DNA of 18,681 bases from Acidobacteriaceae bacterium (GTDB lineage: Bacteria > Acidobacteriota > Terriglobia > Terriglobales > SbA1). The position numbers were made by a program, and so were the translations under genes. Position 1 is the first letter of the stretch, and every line of letters begins with the position of its first letter. The notes under the pieces are model-generated. The model saw nothing but the letters and a program-made list of their open reading frames with translations, had not been told where the DNA came from and made no database searches. Location: contig JAFAGX010000016.1 of NCBI GenBank assembly GCA_019237515.1, positions 1 to 18,681 on the forward strand. The letters run 5' to 3'. Below are positions 8,112 to 15,674 of the stretch, piece by piece.

Positions 8112-9593
8112 ATGATCCGCCCTGACTATCAGGAATTTCGCCGTTTGGCCCGCCAGGCAACGTTGGTGCCTGTGGTCAAATCCGTCATTGCTGACGTTTT
8201 GACCCCCGTATCTGCATTTTTGGCGATCGCCCGCCAGGAGCGACGATCGTTCCTGCTCGAATCCATCGAGCGCGGAGAACATATTGGGCGTTACACGTTT
8301 CTGGGAGCACGCCCTTACATGGAGATCCAAGGCCACGGCGATCAAATCGTGACCCGGCGCGGTAACCGGCTAGAAAAGCAGTCTGGGAACTTTCTGGAGG
8401 TCCTAAAGGGGTACCTGCGCGGTCACAAGCCGGCATTTATGCCAGGTTTGCCGCCTTTTACAGCCGGAGCGGTCGGGTATTTCGCCTACGACGCGGTTAG
8501 GCGGTTAGAGAATATCGGGGAGCACGCTGAAGATGACCTAAATCTACCCGATTGTGCGTTTATGTTCTTCGACCGAATTCTCGTCTTCGACCACCTGCTA
8601 CACCAAATTCACATTATCGCGTCGGCCGATGTGTCTCAGGGAAACGTTCGCAAAGCTTACGATGGCGCAGTCGCAGACGTTGGCTCGTTAGAGAAAAAAC
8701 TGGCGGCTGGGCTTAGGGCAGCGACTGGGGGCAAGTCCGCTGGGTTGGCTAGGCGCAAGTTAAACATTCACCCAGGAACCAGCCGCAAGGATTTTCTGGC
8801 CTCGGTGGCACGCTGCAAGGAATACATCTCGGCAGGAGACATTTTTCAGGTAGTTCTATCGCAGCGCCTTGACTTCGTTCCGGCAGTAGCGCCATTTGAG
8901 ATTTACCGGGCACTGCGAACTGTAAATCCATCTCCGTATATGTACTTTTTAGGCATGGGCGATCAGCACATTCTGGGTTCATCGCCTGAAATGCTGGTGC
9001 GAGTAACCGGGCGCAAGCTGGAGTACCGACCTATCGCTGGAACTCGTTGGAGAGGGGCTGACGAAGAACAGGATCAACAACTGGAGAAGGAAATGCTCGC
9101 CGACGAGAAAGAACGCGCCGAGCACGTTATGCTGGTGGACCTCGGGCGCAATGATCTCGGCCGGGTGAGTGAATATGGGTCAGTCAAGGTCAAAGACCTC
9201 ATGTATGTGGAGCGTTACTCGCACGTCATGCATATCGTTTCGGCACTCGAAGGCAGGCTGCGTCCCGAACTCGATGCGCTGGATGCGTTTGCCGCCTGTT
9301 TTCCGGCTGGCACGCTAACCGGCGCTCCCAAGATTCGTGCGATGCAGATCATCGAGCAGTTGGAGCCAGTGAGGCGCGGGGTATATGGCGGATCAGTGCT
9401 CTACGCAGATTTTGCGGGAAATCTCGATTCCTGCATTGCTATTCGCACCATGCTGATGAAAGGAAAGCGGGCATACTTACAGGCGGGCGGCGGCATTGTG
9501 GCCGATTCTGACCCGCAACGCGAGTACGAGGAATCCATGAACAAGGCAAAGGCGGTGTTAAGGGCCGTGGAGCTGGCGCGAAACCACCATTAG
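8112..9593 (+). CDS. trpE: Anthranilate synthase component I
   Basis: This 493-residue enzyme converts chorismate to anthranilate, the first committed step of tryptophan synthesis, using ammonia supplied by TrpG. The N-terminal part carries the tryptophan feedback motif LLES (residues 48-51). The catalytic part shows [20 protein letters not shown], the metal/chorismate region [27 protein letters not shown], and [17 protein letters not shown], and not the PIKGT of aminodeoxychorismate synthase, favours TrpE over PabB. The ATG at 8112 (MIRPDYQEF) matches the usual N-terminus of the family. The open frame extends to a TTG at 8076 that lies inside the -10 box. The stop overlaps the stop of trpG on the other strand. 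Confidence 0.96.
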   Translation: MIRPDYQEFRRLARQATLVPVVKSVIADVLTPVSAFLAIARQERRSFLLESIERGEHIGRYTFLGARPYMEIQGHGDQIVTRRGNRLEKQSGNFLEVLKGYLRGHKPAFMPGLPPFTAGAVGYFAYDAVRRLENIGEHAEDDLNLPDCAFMFFDRILVFDHLLHQIHIIASADVSQGNVRKAYDGAVADVGSLEKKLAAGLRAATGGKSAGLARRKLNIHPGTSRKDFLASVARCKEYISAGDIFQVVLSQRLDFVPAVAPFEIYRALRTVNPSPYMYFLGMGDQHILGSSPEMLVRVTGRKLEYRPIAGTRWRGADEEQDQQLEKEMLADEKERAEHVMLVDLGRNDLGRVSEYGSVKVKDLMYVERYSHVMHIVSALEGRLRPELDALDAFAACFPAGTLTGAPKIRAMQIIEQLEPVRRGVYGGSVLYADFAGNLDSCIAIRTMLMKGKRAYLQAGGGIVADSDPQREYEESMNKAKAVLRAVELARNHH

Positions 9594-10171
9594 CTGCTTA
9601 ATTGCAGGAAATTGCGAAGCAACGTTTTGCCGTCTTTGGTCAGCACACTTTCGGGGTGAAACTGCACTCCTTCAATCGGGAATTCCTTGTGGCGCAAACC
9701 CATGATTGTGCGGCAACCATTTCCATCCGAGGTCCACGCGCTGACCTCTAACTCTGCGGGCAGGCTTCCCTCTTTGACAATCAGCGAATGATAGCGGGTT
9801 GCGGTCAGGGGTAAGGGCATGCCGCGGAAAATCGTCTGGTTATCATGCACTACTTCGCTGGTCTTTCCATGCATGAGCTTTGGCGCCCGGACAATGTCGC
9901 CACCGAAGGCTTCCCCTATGGCTTGATGGCCCAGGCATACGCCGAGAATAGGAATTTTGCCAGCTAACCGTCGCACAAGCTCAACACTGATCCCGGCCTC
10001 ACGAGGTGTACAAGGCCCGGGTGAGATCACGATCTTTTGAGGCTGCAAATCCTGGACCTCCGGGACCGTAACCTGGTCATTACGGCGTACTATGACCTCC
10101 TCGCCCAGTTCACCCAGATACTGCACCAGGTTGTAGGTGAAAGAGTCGTAGTTGTCGAGGACGAAGACCAT
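9590..10171 (-). CDS. trpG: Anthranilate synthase component II (glutamine amidotransferase, TrpG/PabA type)
   Basis: This 193-residue class I glutamine amidotransferase releases ammonia for TrpE. The catalytic triad is visible: C79 in [15 protein letters not shown], and H172 and E174 in GVQFHPES. The N-terminus [18 protein letters not shown] and the oxyanion region ISPGPCTP are typical. TrpG and PabA cannot be separated by sequence alone, and one protein often serves both pathways. It normally sits directly downstream of trpE on the same strand. Here it faces trpE, with the two stop codons overlapping at 9590-9593. The ATG at 10171 is preceded by GATAAT about 10 nt upstream, which would give a very short leader; no good ribosome site is seen. 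Confidence 0.94.
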   Translation of the reverse strand: MVFVLDNYDSFTYNLVQYLGELGEEVIVRRNDQVTVPEVQDLQPQKIVISPGPCTPREAGISVELVRRLAGKIPILGVCLGHQAIGEAFGGDIVRAPKLMHGKTSEVVHDNQTIFRGMPLPLTATRYHSLIVKEGSLPAELEVSAWTSDGNGCRTIMGLRHKEFPIEGVQFHPESVLTKDGKTLLRNFLQLSS

Positions 10172-10277
10172 AAGTCTAACGCCCTATTATCGCAAAGCCT
10201 GCGCCTCGGGAGGCCGGGCATGAAACTTGGTAAATTTTTGAGTGCCGTCCGGGCTCCGGAAGGCTCATCAAAGTGGC

Positions 10278-10283
10278 TTGACA
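10278..10283 (+). promoter_or_regulatory. Candidate -35 box upstream of the PilZ gene
   Basis: A perfect TTGACA lies 46 bp before the PilZ ATG. No convincing -10 box is found at 16-18 bp; the nearest TA-rich hexamer (TACATT, 10306-10311) is 22 bp away. It is therefore only a weak promoter candidate. Confidence 0.3.
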
Positions 10284-10328
10284 GGGCGGTTCCGACAGGC
10301 CAGACTACATTCTCATTGGAGGAGTCCC

Positions 10329-10661
10329 ATGGCCGAAACCACGCAGGACAACAAGCGCGCGACCCGCCGCTTTGCCCTTCGACTGCCGGTCTCGGTTACC
10401 TATGCGCAAAATGGCCAGCAGGAGAAAAGCGCGCAAACCCGCGACGTAAGCGCACGTGGGATTTGTTTCTACGTGGATTCCGCCATTGCCGCTGGGTCTT
10501 CCATAGAATTTACGCTCACACTCCCACCGGAGATTACACTTACCGAAAGTATTCGCGTGCGTTGCAAGGGTAAGGTGGTGCGCGTAGACGATGCTACTCC
10601 AGAAGGTAAGGTCGCGGTGGCTGCGGTGATCGACGAGTACGAATTTCTTTCCGAACCCTAA
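10329..10661 (+). CDS. Single-domain PilZ protein (c-di-GMP receptor)
   Basis: This 110-residue protein is a stand-alone PilZ domain. The c-di-GMP-binding signatures are intact: RxxxR as R14-FAL-R18 and (D/N)xSxxG as D39-VSAR-G44, followed by a beta-barrel pattern ending in VAVAAVIDEYEF. It is cytosolic, with no membrane segment. The start is fixed by a very strong GGAGGAG (10318-10324) just before the ATG; the open frame running back to 10242 is not used. It lies 75 bp upstream of the AMIN/FecR-like gene on the same strand. A role in motility, pilus or envelope control is typical of the family, but the partner protein is not shown here. Confidence 0.93.
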   Translation: MAETTQDNKRATRRFALRLPVSVTYAQNGQQEKSAQTRDVSARGICFYVDSAIAAGSSIEFTLTLPPEITLTESIRVRCKGKVVRVDDATPEGKVAVAAVIDEYEFLSEP

Positions 10662-10736
10662 CCCCTTACGCGCCGCAAACCTCGGCTGTAACTTCACTCG
10701 CCCGCAGCAGCGGTGATATCTTGGTGGTACTCCGAG

Positions 10737-12068
10737 ATGAGACTTTTCCGCATCCGCGAGCACTTGCCCGCGTTCTTGTCGTTTGTCCTGTGCGTTCCCT
10801 TAGGCGCAGCACAGCGCGCCACCGCTGCTGGCCCCCGTACAGAACGCACAAATGTCACGATACGTTCCATCCGAGCCATTCCTGGGGATGGGGGCTTCGC
10901 GCTCGAGATTGTTTCAGATCATCCCCTGGTTCCCGATATTGCGAAACTGGACAATCCGGCCCGAGTGGTGATTGACCTCCCAAATGCACACCTGTCGAGC
11001 ATAAGAAGGCGGTTGGATTTCCGGAGCAATGAAGTCACAGCCGTACGCATCGGGCAGTTTCAGGACTCGGTGGCGCGCATCGTCGTAGATATGGCTCAGC
11101 CTCTCGATTACGGTTGGGATGCGACTGGAAGTCGTCTTATGGTCCGTCTGCATGCGGCGGAAGCGTTTCCAAAGGCGAGTTCGGTTCCCGCATTGTTCCC
11201 GGGCGCTTCGCCTGTGTTTGTGCCGGTGGCGTCGGCGGACGGATCAATTGTTTCGTCCGGGAATCGACTGGCAGGCGCATCGTCGATAACGGCTGGGCTG
11301 GATACGGCCGTTCTCAGCCTGGGACGGGGCGGTGAGATAAGGGTGTGCCCCGGAAGTACGGTTTCCGTGACTCCATCACAGGATGGGCGATCGCTTATGT
11401 TAGGCATGAGCACTGGCGCGCTCGAGGCGCACTACAGGCTCGAAACTTCTTCGGATTCGATCCTCACTCCCGACTTCCGCATGATGTTGGCGGGACCTGG
11501 GGAATTTCATTACGCGATCAGCGCCGATCCCCGCGGCAACACATGTGTGCAGGCGCTGCCCGGAAACACAGCGGCGCTGCTTATTTCGGAGGTTCTAGGC
11601 GACGGAGCTTACAGGGTGGGACCGGCGGAACAAGTGATGTTTCATTCCGGGCAGCTAAAAACAGCGGCTGCTCTGATGGGCACTGCCTGTGGCTGTCCGA
11701 CTCCTGTGCCTGCCCTTATGCAAGCATCTTCGCAAAGGCCCGCGCCGGATCAAACCCTTCCGGCATCGAAGGCAATGCAGCCGGCTGGGACGGACAGTTC
11801 CGGATTGGCTGGCCGTGAGACCGCAGCACTTCCAATTGCGAAACCTGACGATGTTCACGTCCAGGTGGATGTTCCTCTTGTTTTTCGCGCAAATGATACC
11901 GCGAACCCATCAGTAGTTCCCGCCCAAGACGAACAAAGATTACGATCTCGGGAGCTGCCGCGGGATGCTTGGATACAAGTAACCGCGCTACCGCCGCCGC
12001 AGGCCTCTGCGGGCCACCGGGGATTCTTCGGTAGGGTGAAGGGATTCTTTTCCGCAATCTTTGGCTAA
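10737..12068 (+). CDS. Exported AMIN-domain protein with FecR-like module
   Basis: This 443-residue protein has a signal peptide (about residues 1-27, basic start then FLSFVLCVPLGAA). An AMIN domain follows at about 38-140 (VTIRSIRAI, FALEIVSDHP, ARVVIDLPNA, VARIVVDMAQPLDY). AMIN domains bind peptidoglycan or periplasmic partners in secretin and amidase systems. A FecR-like module (about 193-305) reads EIRVCPGSTVSV, GALEAHYRLE and ISEVLGDGAYRV. A Pro/Ala-rich linker (about 315-425) then ends in a short amphipathic tail, GFFGRVKGFFSAIFG. The ATG at 10737 is preferred because it begins the signal peptide; a GTG at 10713 would add eight residues. Exact function is unknown; a periplasmic, cell-wall-associated scaffold is inferred. 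Confidence 0.85.
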   Translation: MRLFRIREHLPAFLSFVLCVPLGAAQRATAAGPRTERTNVTIRSIRAIPGDGGFALEIVSDHPLVPDIAKLDNPARVVIDLPNAHLSSIRRRLDFRSNEVTAVRIGQFQDSVARIVVDMAQPLDYGWDATGSRLMVRLHAAEAFPKASSVPALFPGASPVFVPVASADGSIVSSGNRLAGASSITAGLDTAVLSLGRGGEIRVCPGSTVSVTPSQDGRSLMLGMSTGALEAHYRLETSSDSILTPDFRMMLAGPGEFHYAISADPRGNTCVQALPGNTAALLISEVLGDGAYRVGPAEQVMFHSGQLKTAAALMGTACGCPTPVPALMQASSQRPAPDQTLPASKAMQPAGTDSSGLAGRETAALPIAKPDDVHVQVDVPLVFRANDTANPSVVPAQDEQRLRSRELPRDAWIQVTALPPPQASAGHRGFFGRVKGFFSAIFG

Positions 12069-12074
12069 CGCCTG

Positions 12075-12368
12075 CTATTTGCGGCGAGCAGCCTTGGTCA
12101 GTGGGGTCACCCGATCGCGTAGTTCATCGGCGATTTCGCTGCCTCGCTCGAGCGCCTCTTCCGCGACTTCTTTGGCCTCTTCCTTCCAATCATCGAGCGT
12201 CTCGCGGGCATCCTCATATCTGCGCCGCAATTCTTTTCGCATTTGCTTGCCGGGTTTGGGAGCAAATAGCAAACCGATAACCGTTCCTGCCCCCAGACCG
12301 ATCAGCAGAAAAGTGATCGCGGTACCTACTCGGCCTTGTTCTGAAGCTTCATAACTTCCTTCACGCAT
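12075..12368 (-). CDS. YtxH-like membrane protein
   Basis: This 97-residue protein has one glycine-rich membrane segment (about residues 15-35) followed by the YtxH signature LLFAPKPGKQMRKEL and a long, highly charged helix (about 43-90) predicted to be coiled or amphipathic. YtxH-like proteins are common, often stress-linked, and have no defined biochemical role. The ATG at 12368 has AAGGGA upstream, giving a good start. It ends 6 bp from the stop of the convergent AMIN gene, so the two transcripts probably overlap or share a terminator; no hairpin was found in the gap. Confidence 0.85.
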   Translation of the reverse strand: MREGSYEASEQGRVGTAITFLLIGLGAGTVIGLLFAPKPGKQMRKELRRRYEDARETLDDWKEEAKEVAEEALERGSEIADELRDRVTPLTKAARRK

Positions 12369-12467
12369 GGTGTCCCTTTCACTCTCGAAATCTTAGACTA
12401 GCTGCACCTTCTATTTTAACTGTCGATACAGTTTTCAGGGGAGATCGTGGAGGTTCGGCGCCGCCCT

Positions 12468-12496
12468 TTTCCAGAGCGCGCGAAGCTGTATAGAAT
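12468..12496 (+). promoter_or_regulatory. Candidate efp promoter
   Basis: TTTCCA (12468-12473) and TAGAAT (12491-12496) are separated by 17 bp, matching four and five of six consensus bases of a sigma70-type promoter. Transcription would begin near 12503, leaving a leader of about 75 nt before efp. Confidence 0.4.
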
Positions 12497-12508
12497 AGAG
12501 AGTTCAAG

Positions 12509-12533
12509 CCACGTGTCTGGCGGAAACGTGTGG
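12509..12533 (+). other. Possible leader hairpin upstream of efp
   Basis: CCACGTGT (12509-12516) can pair with ACGTGTGG (12526-12533), giving 8 bp including two G-U pairs, around a 9-nt loop. GCGGAA (12520-12525) can instead pair with TTCCGC (12540-12545), so two exclusive folds are possible. No role is shown. Confidence 0.3.
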
Positions 12534-12579
12534 CCCGCCTTCCGCTGGCCAGCCGCAATCAAAGGAGATCGATCAAGCA

Positions 12580-13140
12580 ATGGCTATTCCTGCGACTCAG
12601 CTTCGCCCCGGCATGATCATTAAGCACAATAATGATCTGCATTCTGTGTTCAGCGTTGAACACCGCACTCCCGGGAACCTGCGTGCGTTTATCCAGGCTA
12701 AACTGCGTAACTTACGTACCGGCGCGATGTTCGAGCATCGGTTTCGTTCGCCTGATCCTATAGAGAAGATCAATGTCGATGAAGTCGAAATGGAGTATCT
12801 GTATAACGACGGCGACAGCTACTACTTCATGGACACTTCCAATTACGAACAGACACACCTGACGAAGGAAATTCTTGGCGACGCAGTTGACTATCTAACG
12901 GCGAATCTGGCAATTAAGGTAGAGTTTTTCGATGGCAAAGCTGTGGGAATCGAATTGCCACAGACCGTCGAACTCACGGTCATCGAAACCGAACCGGGGT
13001 TAAAAAGCGCCACAGCTTCCAGCGTGACCAAGCCGGCAAAAACTGAGACCGGACTCGTAGTTCAGGTGCCGCCGTTCATAAACGAAGGCGAAAGGATCAA
13101 GGTCGACACGGCGGAAGGTGTGTATCTGTCCAGAGCGTAG
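12580..13140 (+). CDS. efp: Translation elongation factor P
   Basis: This 186-residue protein relieves ribosomes stalled on polyproline by entering the E site. The three beta-barrel domains are complete. Family signatures include AKLRNLRTGAMFEHRFRS, GIELPQTVEL and the C-terminal TKPAKTETGLVVQVPPFINEG with KVDTAEGVYLSR. The length is standard. At the domain I tip, where the CCA end of the P-site tRNA is contacted, the loop reads PGNLRAF. Most EF-Ps have PGKGxAF (modified Lys) or PGRxxAF (rhamnosylated Arg); here that position is Asn33, with an Arg two residues on. An AGGAG site (12563-12567) lies 12 nt before the ATG. It is followed by a repeat element and acyP. Confidence 0.97.
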   Translation: MAIPATQLRPGMIIKHNNDLHSVFSVEHRTPGNLRAFIQAKLRNLRTGAMFEHRFRSPDPIEKINVDEVEMEYLYNDGDSYYFMDTSNYEQTHLTKEILGDAVDYLTANLAIKVEFFDGKAVGIELPQTVELTVIETEPGLKSATASSVTKPAKTETGLVVQVPPFINEGERIKVDTAEGVYLSRA

Positions 13141-13149
13141 ATTCATCGC

Positions 13150-13294
13150 TGTCATCCTGAGCGAAACAAGCAATTCGCTACCGAATTGCTTGCAAGCCGA
13201 AGGATCTCTACCCAGCGTTTCGGATCGCATGTAGGATTGCTCGACTATGGTGGTCAATTCGCGTACCTATCAACCGACTCCGCTCAGAATGACA
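13150..13294 (+). repeat. Inverted-repeat-bounded dispersed repeat (MITE-like or REP-like)
   Basis: The 145-bp element is bounded by TGTCATCCTGAGCG (13150-13163) and, inverted, CGCTCAGAATGACA (13281-13294); these pair with one mismatch over 14 bp. Inside it, CAAGCAATTCG and CGAATTGCTTG (13167-13177 and 13182-13192) make a perfect 11-bp stem with a 4-nt loop. An adjacent GAAGGATCTCT matches wording that I recall as very common between genes in acidobacterial genomes. No transposase is encoded. It fills most of the gap between efp and acyP and lies upstream of the acyP start. Confidence 0.7.
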
Positions 13295-13311
13295 TTAGTT
13301 TGAGAGATGGG

Positions 13312-13611
13312 ATGTCTGCTAGTGACAATTCCGCCGAAGCTCGCCGCTTTCTGGTACGTGGCCGTGTGCAAGGTGTCGGTTTCCGCTGGTTCGTCGAGCG
13401 GGAGGCGCACATTCTCGGCATTGCGGGATGGGTGCGCAACAACCCGGACAGCAGCGTCGAAGTGCTGGCGATGGGCACGCGGGAGCAACTGGCCGGATTG
13501 CGGTCGCGGCTGCGGGAAGGTCCTCGGGCCGCACGCGTGGATGACGTCGAGGAATTCGAAGCCCAGCCTGTTCCCGGCCTTACAACATTTCGGATTGAAG
13601 GAGCCTGGTAA
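13312..13611 (+). CDS. acyP: Acylphosphatase
   Basis: This 99-residue enzyme hydrolyses acyl phosphates such as acetyl phosphate. The signature [16 protein letters not shown] holds the phosphate-binding loop and catalytic Arg (R25). The catalytic Asn follows in GWVRNNPD (N43). The beta-alpha-beta pattern and length are standard for the stand-alone form. The ATG at 13312 is chosen because the open frame further upstream runs through the repeat element and is not conserved-looking; a GAGAG lies just upstream. The TAA stop overlaps the ATG of apt (TAATG), so the two genes are translationally coupled. Confidence 0.93.
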   Translation: MSASDNSAEARRFLVRGRVQGVGFRWFVEREAHILGIAGWVRNNPDSSVEVLAMGTREQLAGLRSRLREGPRAARVDDVEEFEAQPVPGLTTFRIEGAW

Positions 13612-14168
13612 TGCCCACTAACTCTGTGGCGGCGAAGGTGATGAACTGTGAACCGCTGAAGAAGTTGATTCGCGAAGTGCCCGATTTCCCCAAAAAAGGA
13701 ATTTTGTTCTACGACATCACGACCCTTCTAAAAGACAAGTTAGGTCTCGCCACTCTCATCGACGCATTGGCCGAGCACTATATCAACAAAGACATCGATC
13801 TGGTTCTCGGAATGGAAGCTCGCGGATTCATTTTTGGGCCGGCGCTGGCCTACCGGCTCAATGCCGGCTTCGTCCCCGTCCGAAAACCCGGCAAGCTGCC
13901 TGCCGCGACTGCGCGTTACGACTATGCGCTCGAATACGGAACCAACACGTTGGAAATTCATAAAGATGCGATCGAGCCTGGACAACGCGTGATCATCGCA
14001 GACGACTTGTTGGCGACCGGAGGCACGGCAGAGGCAACCACGAAACTGGCGGAGTCCTTGGGAGCGGAGATTTCTGGACTGGGATTTGTCGTCGAGTTAG
14101 ATTTTCTAAAAGGCCGGGAAAAACTGAAAAAGTACGACGTGTTCTCGTTGTTGCATTATGACAAATAG
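13611..14168 (+). CDS. apt: Adenine phosphoribosyltransferase
   Basis: This 185-residue purine salvage enzyme makes AMP from adenine and PRPP. The PRPP-binding motif [16 protein letters not shown] lies at about residues 125-140. The N-terminal region [19 protein letters not shown] and the [11 protein letters not shown] and PVRKPGKLP segments are typical of APT. The ATG at 13611 has an excellent GAAGGAG site about 8 nt upstream, inside the end of acyP. An internal ATG at 13641 would give the family's more usual N-terminus, ten residues shorter, but has a poorer site. It is co-transcribed with acyP and converges with the next small gene across 16 bp. Confidence 0.96.
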   Translation: MPTNSVAAKVMNCEPLKKLIREVPDFPKKGILFYDITTLLKDKLGLATLIDALAEHYINKDIDLVLGMEARGFIFGPALAYRLNAGFVPVRKPGKLPAATARYDYALEYGTNTLEIHKDAIEPGQRVIIADDLLATGGTAEATTKLAESLGAEISGLGFVVELDFLKGREKLKKYDVFSLLHYDK

Positions 14169-14184
14169 CACTCCGAACAGAGCG

Positions 14185-14445
14185 TCACCCAGCTTCGCTT
14201 ACAAGCAGGTTTGCACCTTTCGGCAGGTAGCTCTTTCGCCGGAACCAATCCTCCATGCTGTCCTTTAAATCTTTGACTGGTACTTTTGCGCCGATCTCCA
14301 TCTGGCCATCTGCAATAGGCAGCGTGTCATCGAAAACGCTCGCATTGGTGAAGTTGCGCATGGAGAAGCTGTCCAGCCACTTCAAAGGGCAAGGCAGCTT
14401 CTGACCATTCTCTTCGTATTCGATGCGAATCTTTCGATGAAACAT
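14185..14445 (-). CDS. Small protein of unknown function
   Basis: This 86-residue soluble protein is not recognised. It begins MFHRKIRIEYEENGQKLPC, has mixed charged and hydrophobic residues suggesting an alpha/beta fold, and has a single Cys (C19). No membrane span or signal peptide is present. It starts 18 bp after the stop of the exported 262-residue protein on the same strand, so the two are probably one transcript. The ribosome site is weak. Coding status is supported by its amino-acid composition and by filling the gap between two other genes. Confidence 0.6.
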   Translation of the reverse strand: MFHRKIRIEYEENGQKLPCPLKWLDSFSMRNFTNASVFDDTLPIADGQMEIGAKVPVKDLKDSMEDWFRRKSYLPKGANLLVSEAG

Positions 14446-14463
14446 ACTTCGTGATTTCGCCTG

Positions 14464-15252
14464 TCATTGAAGCGGCGGCTTCTTCTTACCGAGTTTGCGG
14501 CGAATGTCTGGCCAGAACTCTTTTACAACAAGTGTCAGGGTGTCATAGCCGACCTGAGTCCCCCACACGCTGGCGGTGTTGGACAGAGTGCGGTCTCCCT
14601 TCGGATGATAGCTGTAGTTTGATATGCCGGCGGCTATAGCACTGCCGAAAATCTCGGAAAAGTTGAATTGCTGACCTCCCGCATCGGTGCGCGTCACAAA
14701 AATGCGGCTGACGGCGTACTCAGTGCGGTGCACAAACCCACCCGTGCCGGATTGATAGAAACGGGGGTCGGAATGGAGCATGCTCGGTAGAACTGCCCCA
14801 GTCAAATAATTCTCAATGGTTCCATCGCCAAAATACGCGGCATATCGTTTTCCATAGCCGGCTGCCCCTTGGCCATAGCCAGGCTCGCTGTTCTCGGCCT
14901 GGCTAAGACCAGCCAGGAAACCATACCAAGGAAACAAAATAGGGTCGAACGTACCGCGCGTCACTACGGCGAATTTTTGTCGTGCTGAGAGAGGCGGAAC
15001 ATCTTTTGTTTCTACGGTCAGGAAGTTTGGCAGGGTGTAAAACAGCCGGTCGTTCGAAGTTCCGGTCTGTTCCTGTTTCTGTAAGTCTTTGTTGTTTGTT
15101 TTGCCCTGAGCTTGAGTAGTGGATACGACCGGGGGGCAGGCTTGCGTTGCCTGCGGCTGATTAGACGTCTGCTGCGACAAGGCCCGCGCGTCCAACACCG
15201 CCAAAAGAACAAGCAAGCAGAGGGCAGACTTCCACCTCGATGTGGTTCGCAA
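14464..15252 (-). CDS. Exported protein of unknown function, acidobacterial type
   Basis: This protein of 262 residues from the chosen TTG starts with a signal peptide (about 1-26; hydrophobic ALCLLVLLAVLDARALS). A Gln/Thr-rich low-complexity stretch (about 27-65) follows, then a conserved-looking domain (about 70-255). That domain has GYGQGAAGYGKRYAAYFGD, MLHSDPRFYQ, RIFVTRTDAGGQQFNFSEI and KEFWPDIRRKL. From memory, these phrases recur in unannotated secreted or outer-membrane proteins of Acidobacteria; no function is known to me. The frame is open to a GTG at 15309, but TTG 15252 begins the signal peptide and has AGGAG (complement of 15265-15269) 12 nt upstream. It heads a probable two-gene transcript with the 86-residue protein. 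Confidence 0.72.
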   Translation of the reverse strand: MRTTSRWKSALCLLVLLAVLDARALSQQTSNQPQATQACPPVVSTTQAQGKTNNKDLQKQEQTGTSNDRLFYTLPNFLTVETKDVPPLSARQKFAVVTRGTFDPILFPWYGFLAGLSQAENSEPGYGQGAAGYGKRYAAYFGDGTIENYLTGAVLPSMLHSDPRFYQSGTGGFVHRTEYAVSRIFVTRTDAGGQQFNFSEIFGSAIAAGISNYSYHPKGDRTLSNTASVWGTQVGYDTLTLVVKEFWPDIRRKLGKKKPPLQ

Positions 15253-15454
15253 GATAGTAAAGTTCTCCTGAATCCCGCCACCAAGCCACGGAAGCCGCCC
15301 GTGCACCACGATGTTTCATCGCCCTACGCCAAGCTCGACGATTGCAATAGATTAACAGAGAGCCTTTGGCCGCAGGAACCTTTCGCAGGGTTTTGAAGGC
15401 ATGACCAGGCAAATGTCCCGCGTTGGATCTGCCGAACTGGTTGCTTTTTCAAGG

Positions 15455-15648
15455 CCCTCGCATGAGTTTTCGGCGCATACGCTTCCCGGCAGCGCGTCAC
15501 CTTTGGGCGCTTCGTGGGTCGGCACCGGGAAGGGCTGAATGTTGATCGCGACTGCGACTCCCCTCGCATTCGTTTTCTGGTGCATCCGCGCTGCGGATGC
15601 ATTTTTGGGGTGCTTCGTGGGTCGGCAGCAGAAAGGGCTGAATGCCGA
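15455..15648 (-). repeat. Degenerate ~105-bp tandem repeat in the gene-free region beside tRNA-Pro
   Basis: Two blocks recur. A 37-bp block at 15509-15545 and 15612-15648 (plus strand begins GCTTCGTGGGTCGGCA) matches at 32 of 37 positions. A 16-bp block CCCTCGCATNNGTTTT occurs at 15455-15470 and 15561-15576. The spacings are 103 and 106 bp, so the region looks like a decayed tandem duplication. No supported gene lies in 15253-15674. The minus-strand open frames there also run across the tRNA and are not credible. Confidence 0.7.
15581..15606 (+). other. Perfect hairpin followed by a T run
   Basis: TGCATCCGC (15581-15589) and GCGGATGCA (15593-15601) form a 9-bp stem with a 3-nt loop, followed on the plus strand by TTTTT. 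It resembles an intrinsic terminator for rightward transcription, but no rightward gene lies upstream. It may be part of the repeat, or block antisense transcription into tRNA-Pro. Confidence 0.5.
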
Positions 15649-15669
15649 CGGCTGAGTGCTGATGGCTGG
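15635..15669 (+). repeat. Degenerate heptamer tandem repeat
   Basis: Five consecutive 7-bp units fit the pattern nngcTGa: GGGCTGA, ATGCCGA, CGGCTGA, GTGCTGA, TGGCTGG. The array ends 5 bp before the encoded CCA end of tRNA-Pro, so it lies in the tRNA 3' trailer. Confidence 0.65.
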
Positions 15670-15674
15670 ATGAA

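Noticed and set aside
13186..13311. N-terminal extension of acylphosphatase
   Set aside because: The added 42 codons lie within the repeat element; the ATG at 13312 gives the normal family length.
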